Positions 8,918-17,258 of a stretch of 47,917 nucleotides of DNA are shown one piece after another; within the stretch, counting starts at the first letter, position 1; each line of letters starts with the position of its first letter. The position numbers were made by a program, and so were the translations under genes. The stretch is from Candidatus Methanofastidiosum methylothiophilum (GTDB lineage Archaea; Methanobacteriota_B; Thermococci; Methanofastidiosales; Methanofastidiosaceae): NCBI GenBank assembly GCA_001587575.1, contig LNJC01000006.1:1-47917 (forward strand), read 5' to 3'. Below the pieces are notes generated by a model. That model was not told the origin of the DNA. It searched no databases and saw only the letters and a list, made by a program, of their open reading frames with translations.

Positions 8918-10065
8918 TGTTTTTTACAGCATCTGAAGAGGATATTAAATCAGGCAAAACTACTGATTTCTACTTTATCAACACAAAAAAGATTCTCGAA
9001 GAGAAGAACATAAATAAAAAAGTTGTCGTTGAAGTAACTGCTTCTGGATTACCTAACGGATATAGATGGGGTATTCTTTCAGGCCTATATGAAGCTCTTT
9101 TATTACTTGAAGGGTATAATATTGACGTGATTGGGCTTGATGAAGGATCTCTTTTTTATTCACAAGAACCTGTCATCACTATAGAAGGGAATTATAAAGA
9201 GTTTTGTGATCTCGAAACAGCTTTATTGGGCCTACTTTGCCAATCTTCAGGTATCTCTACCAAATCTGCAAGACTTAAGAAAATGGTAGGAGATAAACCA
9301 ATATTAAGTTTTGGCGTTAGAAGAATGCACCCCTCAATTGCCCCTATGATAGATAGGGCAGCTTACCTTGGAGGACTGGATGGATTTTCTTGCATAGGTG
9401 CTGAAAAAATTGTAGGAAAGAAGGCATCAGGAACAATGCCACATTCACTTGCTTTGATAATTGGAGATTCTAAAGAGGCTTTTATTTTATTTGACGAAAT
9501 AATCGATAAAAATGTCCCACGAATAATGCTTGCAGACACATTCTGCGATGAAAAAAGAGAGGCATTGATAGCTGCAGAAAATATCAAGAATCTTACTGGC
9601 GTAAGGCTTGATACCCCGGGCTCAAGAAGAGGAAATATGTCAAAGATTATCCAGGAAGTCCGATGGGAGCTTGATATTAGAGGATATAAAAATGTCAAAA
9701 TATTTCTTTCTGGGGGGCTAGATGAAGAATCTTTTAAATCATTTAAAGATGCAGATGCATTTGGAGTAGGAACTTCAGTTTCAAATGCAAAAACAATTGA
9801 TTTTGCACTTGATATAGTCGAAGTAGAAGGAAAACCATTCACTAAAAGGGGAAAATTGAGTGGCAAAAAGACTGTCCTTAGATGTCCCAAATGTATGAAT
9901 GGTAAACTAGTCTATGGCAAAACAAGTGACAAATGTGTGTGTGGAGAAAAAATGAAGCCTATTCAGAAAGAATTAATGAAAAAAGGAAAGATCTTAATCG
10001 ATTTTGAGGATGTTAGCGATATAAGGGCAAATGTCTTAAATCAAATTAGCAAAGTTGAATTTTAA
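8917..10065 (+). CDS. Nicotinate phosphoribosyltransferase, archaeal type
   Basis: 382 residues of the NAPRTase/quinolinate phosphoribosyltransferase-like TIM-barrel family. Family-type segments include VEVTASGLPNGYRWG, FGVRRMHPSIAPMIDRAAYL and LDTPGSRRGNMSKIIQEVRW, and GGLDEESFKSFKDADAFGVG is the phosphate-binding end of the barrel. It would convert nicotinate and PRPP to nicotinate mononucleotide in NAD salvage. A C-terminal ribbon with Cys323, 326, 340 and 342 is a likely zinc site, a feature of the archaeal form. The start overlaps the tiaS stop by one base (TAATG). Confidence 0.85.
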   Translation: MFFTASEEDIKSGKTTDFYFINTKKILEEKNINKKVVVEVTASGLPNGYRWGILSGLYEALLLLEGYNIDVIGLDEGSLFYSQEPVITIEGNYKEFCDLETALLGLLCQSSGISTKSARLKKMVGDKPILSFGVRRMHPSIAPMIDRAAYLGGLDGFSCIGAEKIVGKKASGTMPHSLALIIGDSKEAFILFDEIIDKNVPRIMLADTFCDEKREALIAAENIKNLTGVRLDTPGSRRGNMSKIIQEVRWELDIRGYKNVKIFLSGGLDEESFKSFKDADAFGVGTSVSNAKTIDFALDIVEVEGKPFTKRGKLSGKKTVLRCPKCMNGKLVYGKTSDKCVCGEKMKPIQKELMKKGKILIDFEDVSDIRANVLNQISKVEF

Positions 10066-10529
10066 TGAAAGTTCTTCTCGCAACGGCATGCGGCGCAAAA
10101 AAAAACAAAGGTAAAATGCCAGCAATAGATCTTTACAAATCTTCAAGAATAAAAGCTGTTTATAATAGAAAAAATGGCGCTGACTTTGCAGTTTTAAGTG
10201 CCAAATATGGACTTATGCCACCAGAGAAAATAATAAAGGATTATGAACAAATTCTTGATTCTAAAGGTATAAAGAAACTCATGCCCCAAGTTATAGAGTT
10301 CATTAGAAAATACGAAATAATTGTTTTTTTTAAAGGAGGTTCTAGGGAAGAATATAGAGAACTCATAAAAACAGCATCAGAAACAATAAATAAACCATTA
10401 ATCCTAATAGGAAATAGAAATCAAGAAGACATTGGAAAACTTGAAGATCTCTTAATAAAATGTACTAAAGGCGATCTATGCAATATCAATGAAATTGCAG
10501 AATCTATTGAAACTTTTAATATTCCATAG
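10065..10529 (+). CDS. DUF6884-type protein
   Basis: 154 residues. The N-terminus LLATACGAKKNKGKMPAIDL and the later FAVLSAKYGLMPPEKIIKDY match the DUF6884 family, small nucleotide-binding-like proteins of unsettled biochemistry related to the YaaA group. Here it is third in the tiaS operon, again with a TAATG overlap, which hints at a role near tRNA or nucleotide metabolism. That is context only. It ends 34 bp before priL. Confidence 0.7.
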   Translation: MKVLLATACGAKKNKGKMPAIDLYKSSRIKAVYNRKNGADFAVLSAKYGLMPPEKIIKDYEQILDSKGIKKLMPQVIEFIRKYEIIVFFKGGSREEYRELIKTASETINKPLILIGNRNQEDIGKLEDLLIKCTKGDLCNINEIAESIETFNIP

Positions 10530-10563
10530 AAAACTATTTTAAATCACATCAGATTTTATTTTT

Positions 10564-12081
10564 ATGAATCCTCTTCTTTTAAATCCATTTCGAGAGGAGG
10601 CCAAAGAATATCTTGGGATTAGTTTTGATGAAGTTTCACAAGATCTATTAGATTTTGGAATAAATAAAATCAAAACTGAATTAGATAATACAAAAGATAG
10701 AAAGTACTTATTCCCCACTGGGCCTGACGAGAAAACAGACATTATATCTTTTTATCTTTTCTGTCAAGCCCTTTCAAAAAGACCTTTTTCAAGCGAGTCA
10801 AGATTGTTTGCTTCTACATACGCAAAAGTATATAGGCAAAGATTATCTGAGTTACTGATTCAAGAAAGAGGTAATAAAGAAAAAAAAGAAGAAATTATAG
10901 CCACAATTAAAGATATAATCGATGTTATCCTGTTTAAATTTCCCGATATAACTGAGATTCTTAGGCATAGGGCAGAGTCAAGTAAGAACAGAGATAAAAA
11001 AAATTCAAATGTTATTACAGAAGAACCTTATGTCACAATAAAAAATTTAGATATTAAGATTACAGATGAGGTTATTAGAGATTTGGAAAAACTGAAACTT
11101 ATTAAAATATCTGGACAATCTAGAGATTCATATCTTCTCCCAGAATATCTGATAAAATGGACCGACGCTGAAACTTTAGTAAATTTAACTGAAAGCTATA
11201 TCCTTAATGGGTACATAGTAGTAAACGATAGTATCCTTCTAAAAACATTTGTTAAAAAAATGGAGCAAAAAATACTGAACTACATAAAGAGCATCGCTGA
11301 AAAAACTAAAGATGTTAAACTCCCAATATATGATGAAATTTTTAGAGAAATATCAAAGATATCTGGATTCCTTTCAGAAATTGAAGTCCAGTCAGAAGAG
11401 CTTAACCCTGAAGTATACCCTCCATGTGTCATCAAAGCCTTATCTGGAGTTGGGGCCGGCGACAGAAATTATGCAATTACTTTATTCTTATCCTCTTTTT
11501 TATCTTACTCAAGGATTATACCTTCAACTAAAATATTCTCAAAGGATGAAAAGCCTTCTCTTAATGAGACACAGATTAATATACTAATAAATGAAGTCAT
11601 TCCTTTGATTTTGTCTGCCGCCAACAAATGCAATCCTCCTTTCTTAGAAGATCAACCTCAAGAAGAATTAAATATATACTACCACCTTGGCTTTGGCCTT
11701 GCATACCCTACGCTGGATAACTTTGGGAGAAGTAAATGGTATATCCCTCCTGGGTGTGCAAAGGTAAAGGAAAATGCTCCAACGTTATGTGAACCGGATA
11801 GCTTCTGCAAGATGTATTTTTACGAAGTAACAAAAAAAGAACTACTTGACACTCTTAAGGGAAACACGCCAGGTGAAAAAATTTTGCTAACATTAAAGGA
11901 CAGGATGAGGACACTTAACGAAATTATCCAAAAAACTGGATTACCTGAAGATGAAGTAAAAAAACAACTTTTGGCCTTTGTTAAAAATAAAACAGTTACA
12001 GCCAGAAGAATTAATAATCCTTTTATGTATTATCTAAGAAAAAAACGGGCTCTAAAGAGAAAAGCGGATATTATTCGCTAA
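10564..12081 (+). CDS. priL: DNA primase large subunit
   Basis: 505 residues. The N-terminal helical domain begins NPLLLNPFREEAKEYL. The C-terminal iron-sulfur domain carries Cys288 (YPPCVIKAL), Cys398, Cys409 and Cys415 (WYIPPGCAKVKEN, PTLCEPDSFCKMYF), the usual 4Fe-4S set, plus an extra Cys356. PriL partners PriS to make RNA/DNA primers. The protein is longer than most archaeal PriL: about 80 residues follow the iron-sulfur domain (TLKDRMRTLNEIIQKTGLPE and on) and look like an appended winged helix. ATG 10564 follows a TATA-like AAATCACATCAGATTTTATT stretch without SD. Confidence 0.92.
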   Translation: MNPLLLNPFREEAKEYLGISFDEVSQDLLDFGINKIKTELDNTKDRKYLFPTGPDEKTDIISFYLFCQALSKRPFSSESRLFASTYAKVYRQRLSELLIQERGNKEKKEEIIATIKDIIDVILFKFPDITEILRHRAESSKNRDKKNSNVITEEPYVTIKNLDIKITDEVIRDLEKLKLIKISGQSRDSYLLPEYLIKWTDAETLVNLTESYILNGYIVVNDSILLKTFVKKMEQKILNYIKSIAEKTKDVKLPIYDEIFREISKISGFLSEIEVQSEELNPEVYPPCVIKALSGVGAGDRNYAITLFLSSFLSYSRIIPSTKIFSKDEKPSLNETQINILINEVIPLILSAANKCNPPFLEDQPQEELNIYYHLGFGLAYPTLDNFGRSKWYIPPGCAKVKENAPTLCEPDSFCKMYFYEVTKKELLDTLKGNTPGEKILLTLKDRMRTLNEIIQKTGLPEDEVKKQLLAFVKNKTVTARRINNPFMYYLRKKRALKRKADIIR

Positions 12082-12112
12082 TTATTGTTTTATCCGAACA
12101 TATTTTATTATT

Positions 12113-12130
12113 TATTTATTTAAATAAATA
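12113..12130. repeat. 18-bp perfect palindrome in priL-frhB gap
   Basis: TATTTATTTAAATAAATA reads the same on both strands. It lies after priL and just before the TATA box at 12145-12152, so it could be an operator for the frhB-preA operon or part of the priL terminator. Confidence 0.55.
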
Positions 12131-12144
12131 TATGACGAAAACTA

Positions 12145-12152
12145 TTTAAATA
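12145..12152 (+). promoter_or_regulatory. TATA box of the frhB-like/preA operon
   Basis: TTTAAATA centred 24 bases before ATG 12172, predicting an mRNA that starts at that ATG, 51 bases before the proposed ACG start of the frhB-like gene. Confidence 0.6.
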
Positions 12153-12171
12153 CTGAAATCATAAAGAAATC

Positions 12172-12222
12172 ATGTTTTTATCTATTTTGTTTTTTATTAA
12201 TTTAAGAGTAGGAGGGATATAA
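12172..12222 (+). CDS. Possible 16-codon leader peptide
   Basis: ATG 12172 sits at the predicted transcription start and opens a short frame MFLSILFFINLRVGGI ending in TAA at 12220-12222. The next in-frame codon is the proposed ACG start, so the leader is in the same frame and directly abuts the gene. The SD of the main gene (GGAGG, 12211-12215) lies inside it. It could couple translation, be a chance frame, or mark a stop-codon mutation in a longer gene. Confidence 0.35.
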   Translation: MFLSILFFINLRVGGI

Positions 12223-12225
12223 ACG
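12211..12225 (+). promoter_or_regulatory. SD site and ACG start codon of the frhB-like gene
   Basis: GGAGG at 12211-12215 is followed, after a gap matching the smc and scpA sites, by ACG at 12223. The reading frame is open from there and encodes conserved FrhB sequence well before the first ATG at 12478. Confidence 0.55.
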
Positions 12226-13371
12226 AGTGAAGCCATAATCAAGGAAGTAAGTTTCTCCGAGACAACTAAAGACCCCAGAGCACAAGTTGTAATAGTTGGA
12301 AATCCATGTGAGATAAATGGTGTAAAGAAATTACTTGCTCTCACAAAAGACTTCAAAGAATTTTATAAAGACCGAGATGCAGATTATCCACATTGGCCAA
12401 ATAGAATTTTTACTGTTGCTGTTTTCTGCAAAGAAAACTTTTCTCCAAATTCAATACCATCGTATGTTGAAAAAGATATGGGTCTGCCTTTAGAAGAAGT
12501 TACTAAGATGAATATCTCAAGTGGAGTTTTCTATGCATATACTGACAAAGAAGTTAGATCGAGAAAAATTAAAGAAGTATCAAAATATGCAAGAGGTAAC
12601 TGTAGGCAGTGTTCTGACTTTACAGGAGATTTCGCTGATATCTCTGTGGGAAGTGTAGGAACACAGACAGGATGGTCGACTGTAATTTTAAGAACAAAAG
12701 AAGCAAAAGACTTATTCAAAAAATTAGTTGACCATGATCTCATAGAGATATCAACAAATGTTCAAATAGAAGAGCTAAACAAAGTAATTGATCTGAACAA
12801 CAAACAGTCTAAAAAATCAATTAAACTTGCCCAAGATAAGGGATTCAAACTTCCTTTTGTAGATTTAGAAAAAGATGATAATTTAGAAGGATTTATTGAA
12901 AAAGGACATAAAAAGAAATTTATGGATTTAGAAAAAGAAATTTTGCAACCGGGGCTTTGCGTGGCATGTGGAACATGTGCACTTGCATGTCCATGTTACA
13001 ATATTGAAATACTTGAGGATGGTAGACCTTACGGTATTAGGAGTTGTTTACCCGATTGCGGATGCTGTTATATGGCATGTCCAAGAACACATTCTTTCAA
13101 GAGTATACTCTTAAAGAATCAGGAAGAGCCTGAGATAGTTGCAGCAAGGGCCAAAAATCCGTCATCTCACAGTCAAGACGGCGGGGTGATAACAGCCTTA
13201 ATAATATATGGTCTAAAGAATGATATATTTTCAAAAGCCGTCGTTGCTAGGGCCGATTCAAAATGGAGGGCATATCCATTTGTTACAAACGATCCTTCAT
13301 TCCTGAAGAGGGCAGCAGGTTCAAAATATTCAATTATCCCACAAGTATATGGATTAAAATATGGAAGGTGA
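12223..13371 (+). CDS. F420-dependent oxidoreductase FrhB/FpoF-like subunit with permuted domain order
   Basis: 382 residues from ACG. The first ATG (12478) would lose conserved sequence such as QVVIVGNPCEINGVKK (about 21-36). Domain order is unusual. The FrhB C-terminal domain comes first, with GNPCE near 26 and C-RQ-CSDFTGDFADISVGSVG at 127-146. Two ferredoxin cysteine clusters follow (246-256 and 275-286), then the FrhB N-terminal domain (DGGVITAL 319-326, AAGSKYSIIP 364-373). Each part occurs once, so the protein is complete but circularly permuted. Likely role: FAD/F420 site feeding electrons through Fe-S clusters to the PreA-like partner, whose start codon follows 4 bp after its stop. 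Confidence 0.75.
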   Translation, partial: TSEAIIKEVSFSETTKDPRAQVVIVGNPCEINGVKKLLALTKDFKEFYKDRDADYPHWPNRIFTVAVFCKENFSPNSIPSYVEKDMGLPLEEVTKMNISSGVFYAYTDKEVRSRKIKEVSKYARGNCRQCSDFTGDFADISVGSVGTQTGWSTVILRTKEAKDLFKKLVDHDLIEISTNVQIEELNKVIDLNNKQSKKSIKLAQDKGFKLPFVDLEKDDNLEGFIEKGHKKKFMDLEKEILQPGLCVACGTCALACPCYNIEILEDGRPYGIRSCLPDCGCCYMACPRTHSFKSILLKNQEEPEIVAARAKNPSSHSQDGGVITALIIYGLKNDIFSKAVVARADSKWRAYPFVTNDPSFLKRAAGSKYSIIPQVYGLKYGR

Positions 13372-13375
13372 TCTA

Positions 13376-14563
13376 ATGGTAGATTTAGGTGTTGAATTTT
13401 TAGGTGTTGAATTTAAAAGTCCAATTCTTCTCTCTTCAGCCCCGCCCACTTTGGATGCAGATCACATTAAAAGGGCTGTGGAGGCTGGATTTGGCGGTGG
13501 AGTTACTAAGACTATTTCATACAGGCAATTCCATGACCCAAAACCAAGATTTCAAGGTGTAAAAGGAAGGAACAGATTATTTGGAATGCAAAATATAGAG
13601 CATATTTCTACATATGTTTTTGACTGGTGGAAAAAAGAGTTTAAAGTATTAAGAGAACTAAAGAAAACTCACGGAACTCCAATTGTTGCAAGCATAATGG
13701 CAGGCACAGACTTAGATGAATGGGCTAAGCTTGCAAGAGATGTTGAAGCACAAGGAGCAGATATAATTGAACTAAATGTATCATGTCCACATATGTCAGA
13801 TAGTGCAATGGGGGCTTTCATAGGCCAGGATTGTCCATTAACTGGTGAAGTTTCAAAGGCCGCAGCAGAAGCAGTAAGCGTTCCAATTATGACAAAATTA
13901 ACTCCTAACGTTACAGACATCGCATCAATTGCAAAGGAAGCAGTAAAAGGTGGAGCTAAAGGAGTGGCTGCAATTAACACAGTATTAGTCCTATCTGGAG
14001 TGGATATTAACACTGGAAATCCTCTTCCTGATGTATGGGGCAAGGGTGGATTCGGGGGATATTCAGGGCCAGCGGTAAGGCCAATAGGTCTTAGGATGGT
14101 TGGAGAAATTGCAAGACAAGGTATCAATATCTCAGGGATTGGCGGAATTGAAACATGGGAAAACGTCATTGAATACATGATGATGGGCGCAGGAACAGTA
14201 CAGCTAGCCACAGCTGCAATGTGGTACGGATTTGATATTGTAAAAGGCTGGAACGAGAATATCTTAAATTTTATGAAAGAGCATGGATATGACTCTCTAG
14301 CAGATTTGAAAGGTATCACACTACCAAAAATAACTGATCTTGAAAAATTGGATTACATTGATGAAGTCTATTCTGATGTAGACACTGAGCGATGCATAGA
14401 TTGCAGAAGATGTGTTACCGCATGTAGAGACGGAGCTACAAATGCAATGAAAAATCCAAAACTTAACGATGTAGACTATGAAAAATGTGTCGGATGCGCA
14501 CTCTGTAAAATGGTCTGTCCACAAAATTGCATTTCGATGATTATCAAAAAAGATAAAAAATAA
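13376..14563 (+). CDS. PreA-like dihydropyrimidine dehydrogenase / dihydroorotate dehydrogenase-family subunit
   Basis: 395 residues from ATG 13376, which has GGTGA four bases upstream. The earlier ATG 13361 has no SD and overlaps the previous gene. A flavin TIM barrel (ELNVSCPHMSDSAMGAFIGQ, GGYSGPAVRPIGLRMV, SGIGGIETWENVIEYMMMGA) is followed by two 4Fe-4S clusters (CIDCRRCVTAC and CVGCALCKMVCPQNC). This is the PreA layout: FMN barrel for pyrimidine reduction with ferredoxin-like C-terminus. In bacteria PreT supplies electrons from NAD(P)H. Here the coupled FrhB-like protein is the obvious substitute donor. The physiological substrate (uracil, dihydroorotate or another) is not set by sequence. 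Confidence 0.85.
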   Translation: MVDLGVEFLGVEFKSPILLSSAPPTLDADHIKRAVEAGFGGGVTKTISYRQFHDPKPRFQGVKGRNRLFGMQNIEHISTYVFDWWKKEFKVLRELKKTHGTPIVASIMAGTDLDEWAKLARDVEAQGADIIELNVSCPHMSDSAMGAFIGQDCPLTGEVSKAAAEAVSVPIMTKLTPNVTDIASIAKEAVKGGAKGVAAINTVLVLSGVDINTGNPLPDVWGKGGFGGYSGPAVRPIGLRMVGEIARQGINISGIGGIETWENVIEYMMMGAGTVQLATAAMWYGFDIVKGWNENILNFMKEHGYDSLADLKGITLPKITDLEKLDYIDEVYSDVDTERCIDCRRCVTACRDGATNAMKNPKLNDVDYEKCVGCALCKMVCPQNCISMIIKKDKK

Positions 14564-14580
14564 TTTATTTTTTCTTTTAT
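14564..14580 (+). terminator. T-rich end between convergent genes
   Basis: A TTTATTTTTTCTTTTATT tract directly after the preA-like stop, typical of archaeal termination. It also lies at the end of the opposite-strand gene. Confidence 0.4.
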
Positions 14581-15320
14581 TATTTTACTTCTACTGAAGC
14601 TTCTGGATTAAAAGGATTCATTCTTACCGCTAGAGAGAAAAGATATGGGTACTTATTTTTTAGATGCCCCATATACTCAATCCATTCATAGATAAGTATG
14701 ATATATGCTCTTTTCATGTCCCCCTGTAAATGATTTAGATCAGCATCTGCGCATTTTTTTAGATCTTTTCTTAAGGATAGTTCTTCAGTTAGATGAGTTA
14801 CTGCCCAAAGAAGCTCCGTGAATGAATCATGTTCTAAAAGATTAGGATTTTCAAGAAGCCGTAGCATAAACTCTCTTTTTTCCAATAAAAATCCTTTAAG
14901 TTTTTCTAAATCTCCTTTTTGCATATCAATTTCATAATGGATCTTCTTAGCCATTTCAAGCTTTTCAGGAAATTCTTTTTTATCCCACCTATCGATATCA
15001 ATAAAGTTGTCTTTTACCTGATCAAAATTTTTATCAAAGTCATTAAGACGATCCAGAAGAGTTCTTCCCATTTCGATAAAAAATGTTCCAACAACCATAT
15101 TCATCTTTTCCATAATTGCCTTCTTATCTCTCATAGTAAGTAATTCATGAATTACCAGTGTTACCATAAGGACTTCAATGAATACAAAAGCAATATCCCC
15201 AATTAAATATATGAATATGTGGTGCACATCTCTAAAAATAAAATAGTGGAATATATACACCAAAGCCGATAACAAGACAAGAATAATAGCCCACTTAAGT
15301 TGCCATTTTACGTTTCTCAT
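14580..15320 (-). CDS. Conserved-looking membrane protein with two N-terminal helices, function unknown
   Basis: 246 residues. Two membrane helices (about 9-29 and 36-61: WAIILVLLSALVYIFHYFIF, IYLIGDIAFVFIEVLMVTLV) precede a charged helical cytoplasmic domain of about 185 residues with many E/K/D/L and no catalytic motif I recognise. ATG 15320 begins MRNVKWQLKW. It stands alone, convergent with the preA-like gene and upstream of glnK on the same strand with a 70-bp gap. A signalling or scaffold role is possible but not shown. Confidence 0.6.
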   Translation of the reverse strand: MRNVKWQLKWAIILVLLSALVYIFHYFIFRDVHHIFIYLIGDIAFVFIEVLMVTLVIHELLTMRDKKAIMEKMNMVVGTFFIEMGRTLLDRLNDFDKNFDQVKDNFIDIDRWDKKEFPEKLEMAKKIHYEIDMQKGDLEKLKGFLLEKREFMLRLLENPNLLEHDSFTELLWAVTHLTEELSLRKDLKKCADADLNHLQGDMKRAYIILIYEWIEYMGHLKNKYPYLFSLAVRMNPFNPEASVEVK

Positions 15321-15389
15321 GAATCTTTACTTTTATTTTGTAATTTAAATATTACGATTTAATTAATTAAAAAAATAAATAATTTTAAA

Positions 15390-15731
<342 letters not shown>

Positions 15732-15739
15732 TCAGCACC

Positions 15740-16972
15740 TCACATCTTAATAAAATCTGGATAGGAGTCTCCACCAAACTCAGTTATATCAAGTCCTTTT
15801 ATTTCTACCTCTGCTGGAACTCTTAGACCTATAGTCATATCTATAACTTTTGCAACTATTAGTGCTGAAACAAACACCAGTCCAAAAGTGGCAACTGAAC
15901 CAATTAATTGAACGAACAATTGTGATGCTGATCCAGTTGTTATTAGGCCGTTAGCACTGGAGAATAAACCAACACTAATAGTTCCAAAAAATCCACAAAC
16001 ACCGTGAACTGAAATTGCACCTACAGGATCATCTATCTTAAGCTTTGCTTCAATAAACTCTACTGCATATACAACTATTATACCTGCAATTAATCCAATT
16101 ACAAGTGCCCACTGAGGACTTACAACAGCACAAGGTGCAGTAATTGCCACTAGCCCGGCAAGTATGCCGTTTAAAAACATACCTATATCTGGCTTTCCAC
16201 CTTTAAATTTGGTAATTGTAAGTGCCGCAATACCTCCCCCAGCAGCTGCTATATTTGTTGTTATTGCAATTAAAGGAACATTCTCAGTCAATGCTAATTC
16301 GCTTCCTGGATTAAAACCAAACCACCCAAACCAAAGTAATAGGCATCCTATAGCCGCAAGACCTATATTGTGGCCAGCAATCGCTTGAGGTTTTCCATTA
16401 CTATCAAACTTCCCAAACCTTGGGCCCAAAATTATAACTGTGGCTAGAGCAGTCCAACCACCCACGCTGTGAACAACAGTTGAACCTGCAAAATCATGGA
16501 AGCCTAAACTAGAAAGCCACCCTCCTCCCCATATCCAGTGAGCTATAATTGGGTATATTAACCCAACTAGTACGACCGAAACAAGAATATAGGCACTAAA
16601 CTTTATCCTCTCAGCAACTGCCCCACTTACAATAGTAGCAGATGTTGCAGCAAACATTGCCTGGAATAGGAAGAATGCCATTGCTGGTATCATAAGCCCA
16701 GGCCAAGGACTTGAATCTAATCCATTAATCATGAAATAAGACAAATCACCAATTAGCTTCCCTTCTCCAGAAAATGCCAATGTAAATCCTATTACCATAA
16801 AAATTATGCTACCCATGGCAATAGTAAAAACATTTTTTGTGATGATGCTTATAGTGTTTTTAGATCTTGTTAACCCTGCTTCTATTGTAGTAAATCCAAG
16901 GTGCATAATAAATACCAGAAAACTGGCAATTAACACCCACATAGTATCTAATAGATTGATTTCCATAGACAT
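15740..16972 (-). CDS. amt: Ammonium transporter Amt
   Basis: 410 residues from ATG 16972. The upstream GTG 16981 lies inside the SD GGTGA and is rejected. There are about eleven membrane helices. The twin pore histidines lie in HDFAGSTVVHSVGGW and ISVHGVCGFFGT. The outer recruitment region and the AGSTVVHSVGG signature are intact. It conducts ammonium across the cytoplasmic membrane and is regulated by GlnK, encoded directly downstream. The upstream 290 bp hold several perfect palindromes likely to serve nitrogen control. Confidence 0.95.
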   Translation of the reverse strand: MSMEINLLDTMWVLIASFLVFIMHLGFTTIEAGLTRSKNTISIITKNVFTIAMGSIIFMVIGFTLAFSGEGKLIGDLSYFMINGLDSSPWPGLMIPAMAFFLFQAMFAATSATIVSGAVAERIKFSAYILVSVVLVGLIYPIIAHWIWGGGWLSSLGFHDFAGSTVVHSVGGWTALATVIILGPRFGKFDSNGKPQAIAGHNIGLAAIGCLLLWFGWFGFNPGSELALTENVPLIAITTNIAAAGGGIAALTITKFKGGKPDIGMFLNGILAGLVAITAPCAVVSPQWALVIGLIAGIIVVYAVEFIEAKLKIDDPVGAISVHGVCGFFGTISVGLFSSANGLITTGSASQLFVQLIGSVATFGLVFVSALIVAKVIDMTIGLRVPAEVEIKGLDITEFGGDSYPDFIKM

Positions 16973-17017
16973 TTTTATCACCTTATTAGTTAAATCTCCA
17001 ATATATTTTATATATAC

Positions 17018-17031
17018 TAAACATATGTTTA
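17018..17031. promoter_or_regulatory. 14-bp palindrome upstream of amt
   Basis: TAAACATATGTTTA is perfectly symmetric and lies just upstream of the TATATATA element used by amt on the minus strand, a natural operator position. It is not the GGAA-N6-TTCC pattern of the methanogen repressor NrpR. Confidence 0.5.
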
Positions 17032-17035
17032 ATAT

Positions 17036-17116
17036 ATGGATAAAATTGAGATATTAAATCCAGTATTTATTACTATTGCTAATCTTATGGCTATATTAGG
17101 CCTAATAAGGCAATAA
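17036..17116 (+). CDS. Possible 26-residue hydrophobic peptide divergent from amt
   Basis: ATG 17036 lies about 23 bases after a TATATATA element that also serves amt in the other direction, so a leaderless transcript is possible. The peptide begins MDKIEILNPVFITIANLMAI and ends LGLIRQ, with one potential membrane helix. Nothing more supports it, and it could be chance. Confidence 0.25.
   Translation: MDKIEILNPVFITIANLMAILGLIRQ
17094..17107. promoter_or_regulatory. Second 14-bp palindrome in amt upstream region
   Basis: TATTAGGCCTAATA is perfectly symmetric around the AGGCCT core. It shares the GGCC centre with the third palindrome at 17189-17200. Confidence 0.45.
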
Positions 17117-17177
17117 TTTAATATATTCTGTCTTAAAATAAGAATTATGCTATATAATATACGCATCAAATAAACAT

Positions 17178-17216
17178 ATGAACTTGAATTAAGGCCTTAA
17201 ATGTTCACAAGTTCAT
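17178..17216. repeat. Nested inverted repeat with TTAAGGCCTTAA core
   Basis: ATGAACTTG (17178-17186) and CAAGTTCAT (17208-17216) are exact inverted copies. Between them is the 12-bp perfect palindrome TTAAGGCCTTAA (17189-17200). It could be a terminator or operator serving the Roadblock gene or amt region. Confidence 0.45.
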
Positions 17217-17258
17217 TAAAAGATGAGAAATTCAAATATTTATTATTATAAAATTTAG

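Noticed and set aside
12478-12480. ATG 12478 as start of the frhB-like gene
   Set aside because: No SD nearby, and 85 codons of conserved FrhB sequence lie upstream in the same frame without a stop.
13669-14319. Minus-strand ORF of 216 codons inside the preA-like gene
   Set aside because: Antisense shadow; the plus-strand frame has clear FMN and Fe-S motifs.
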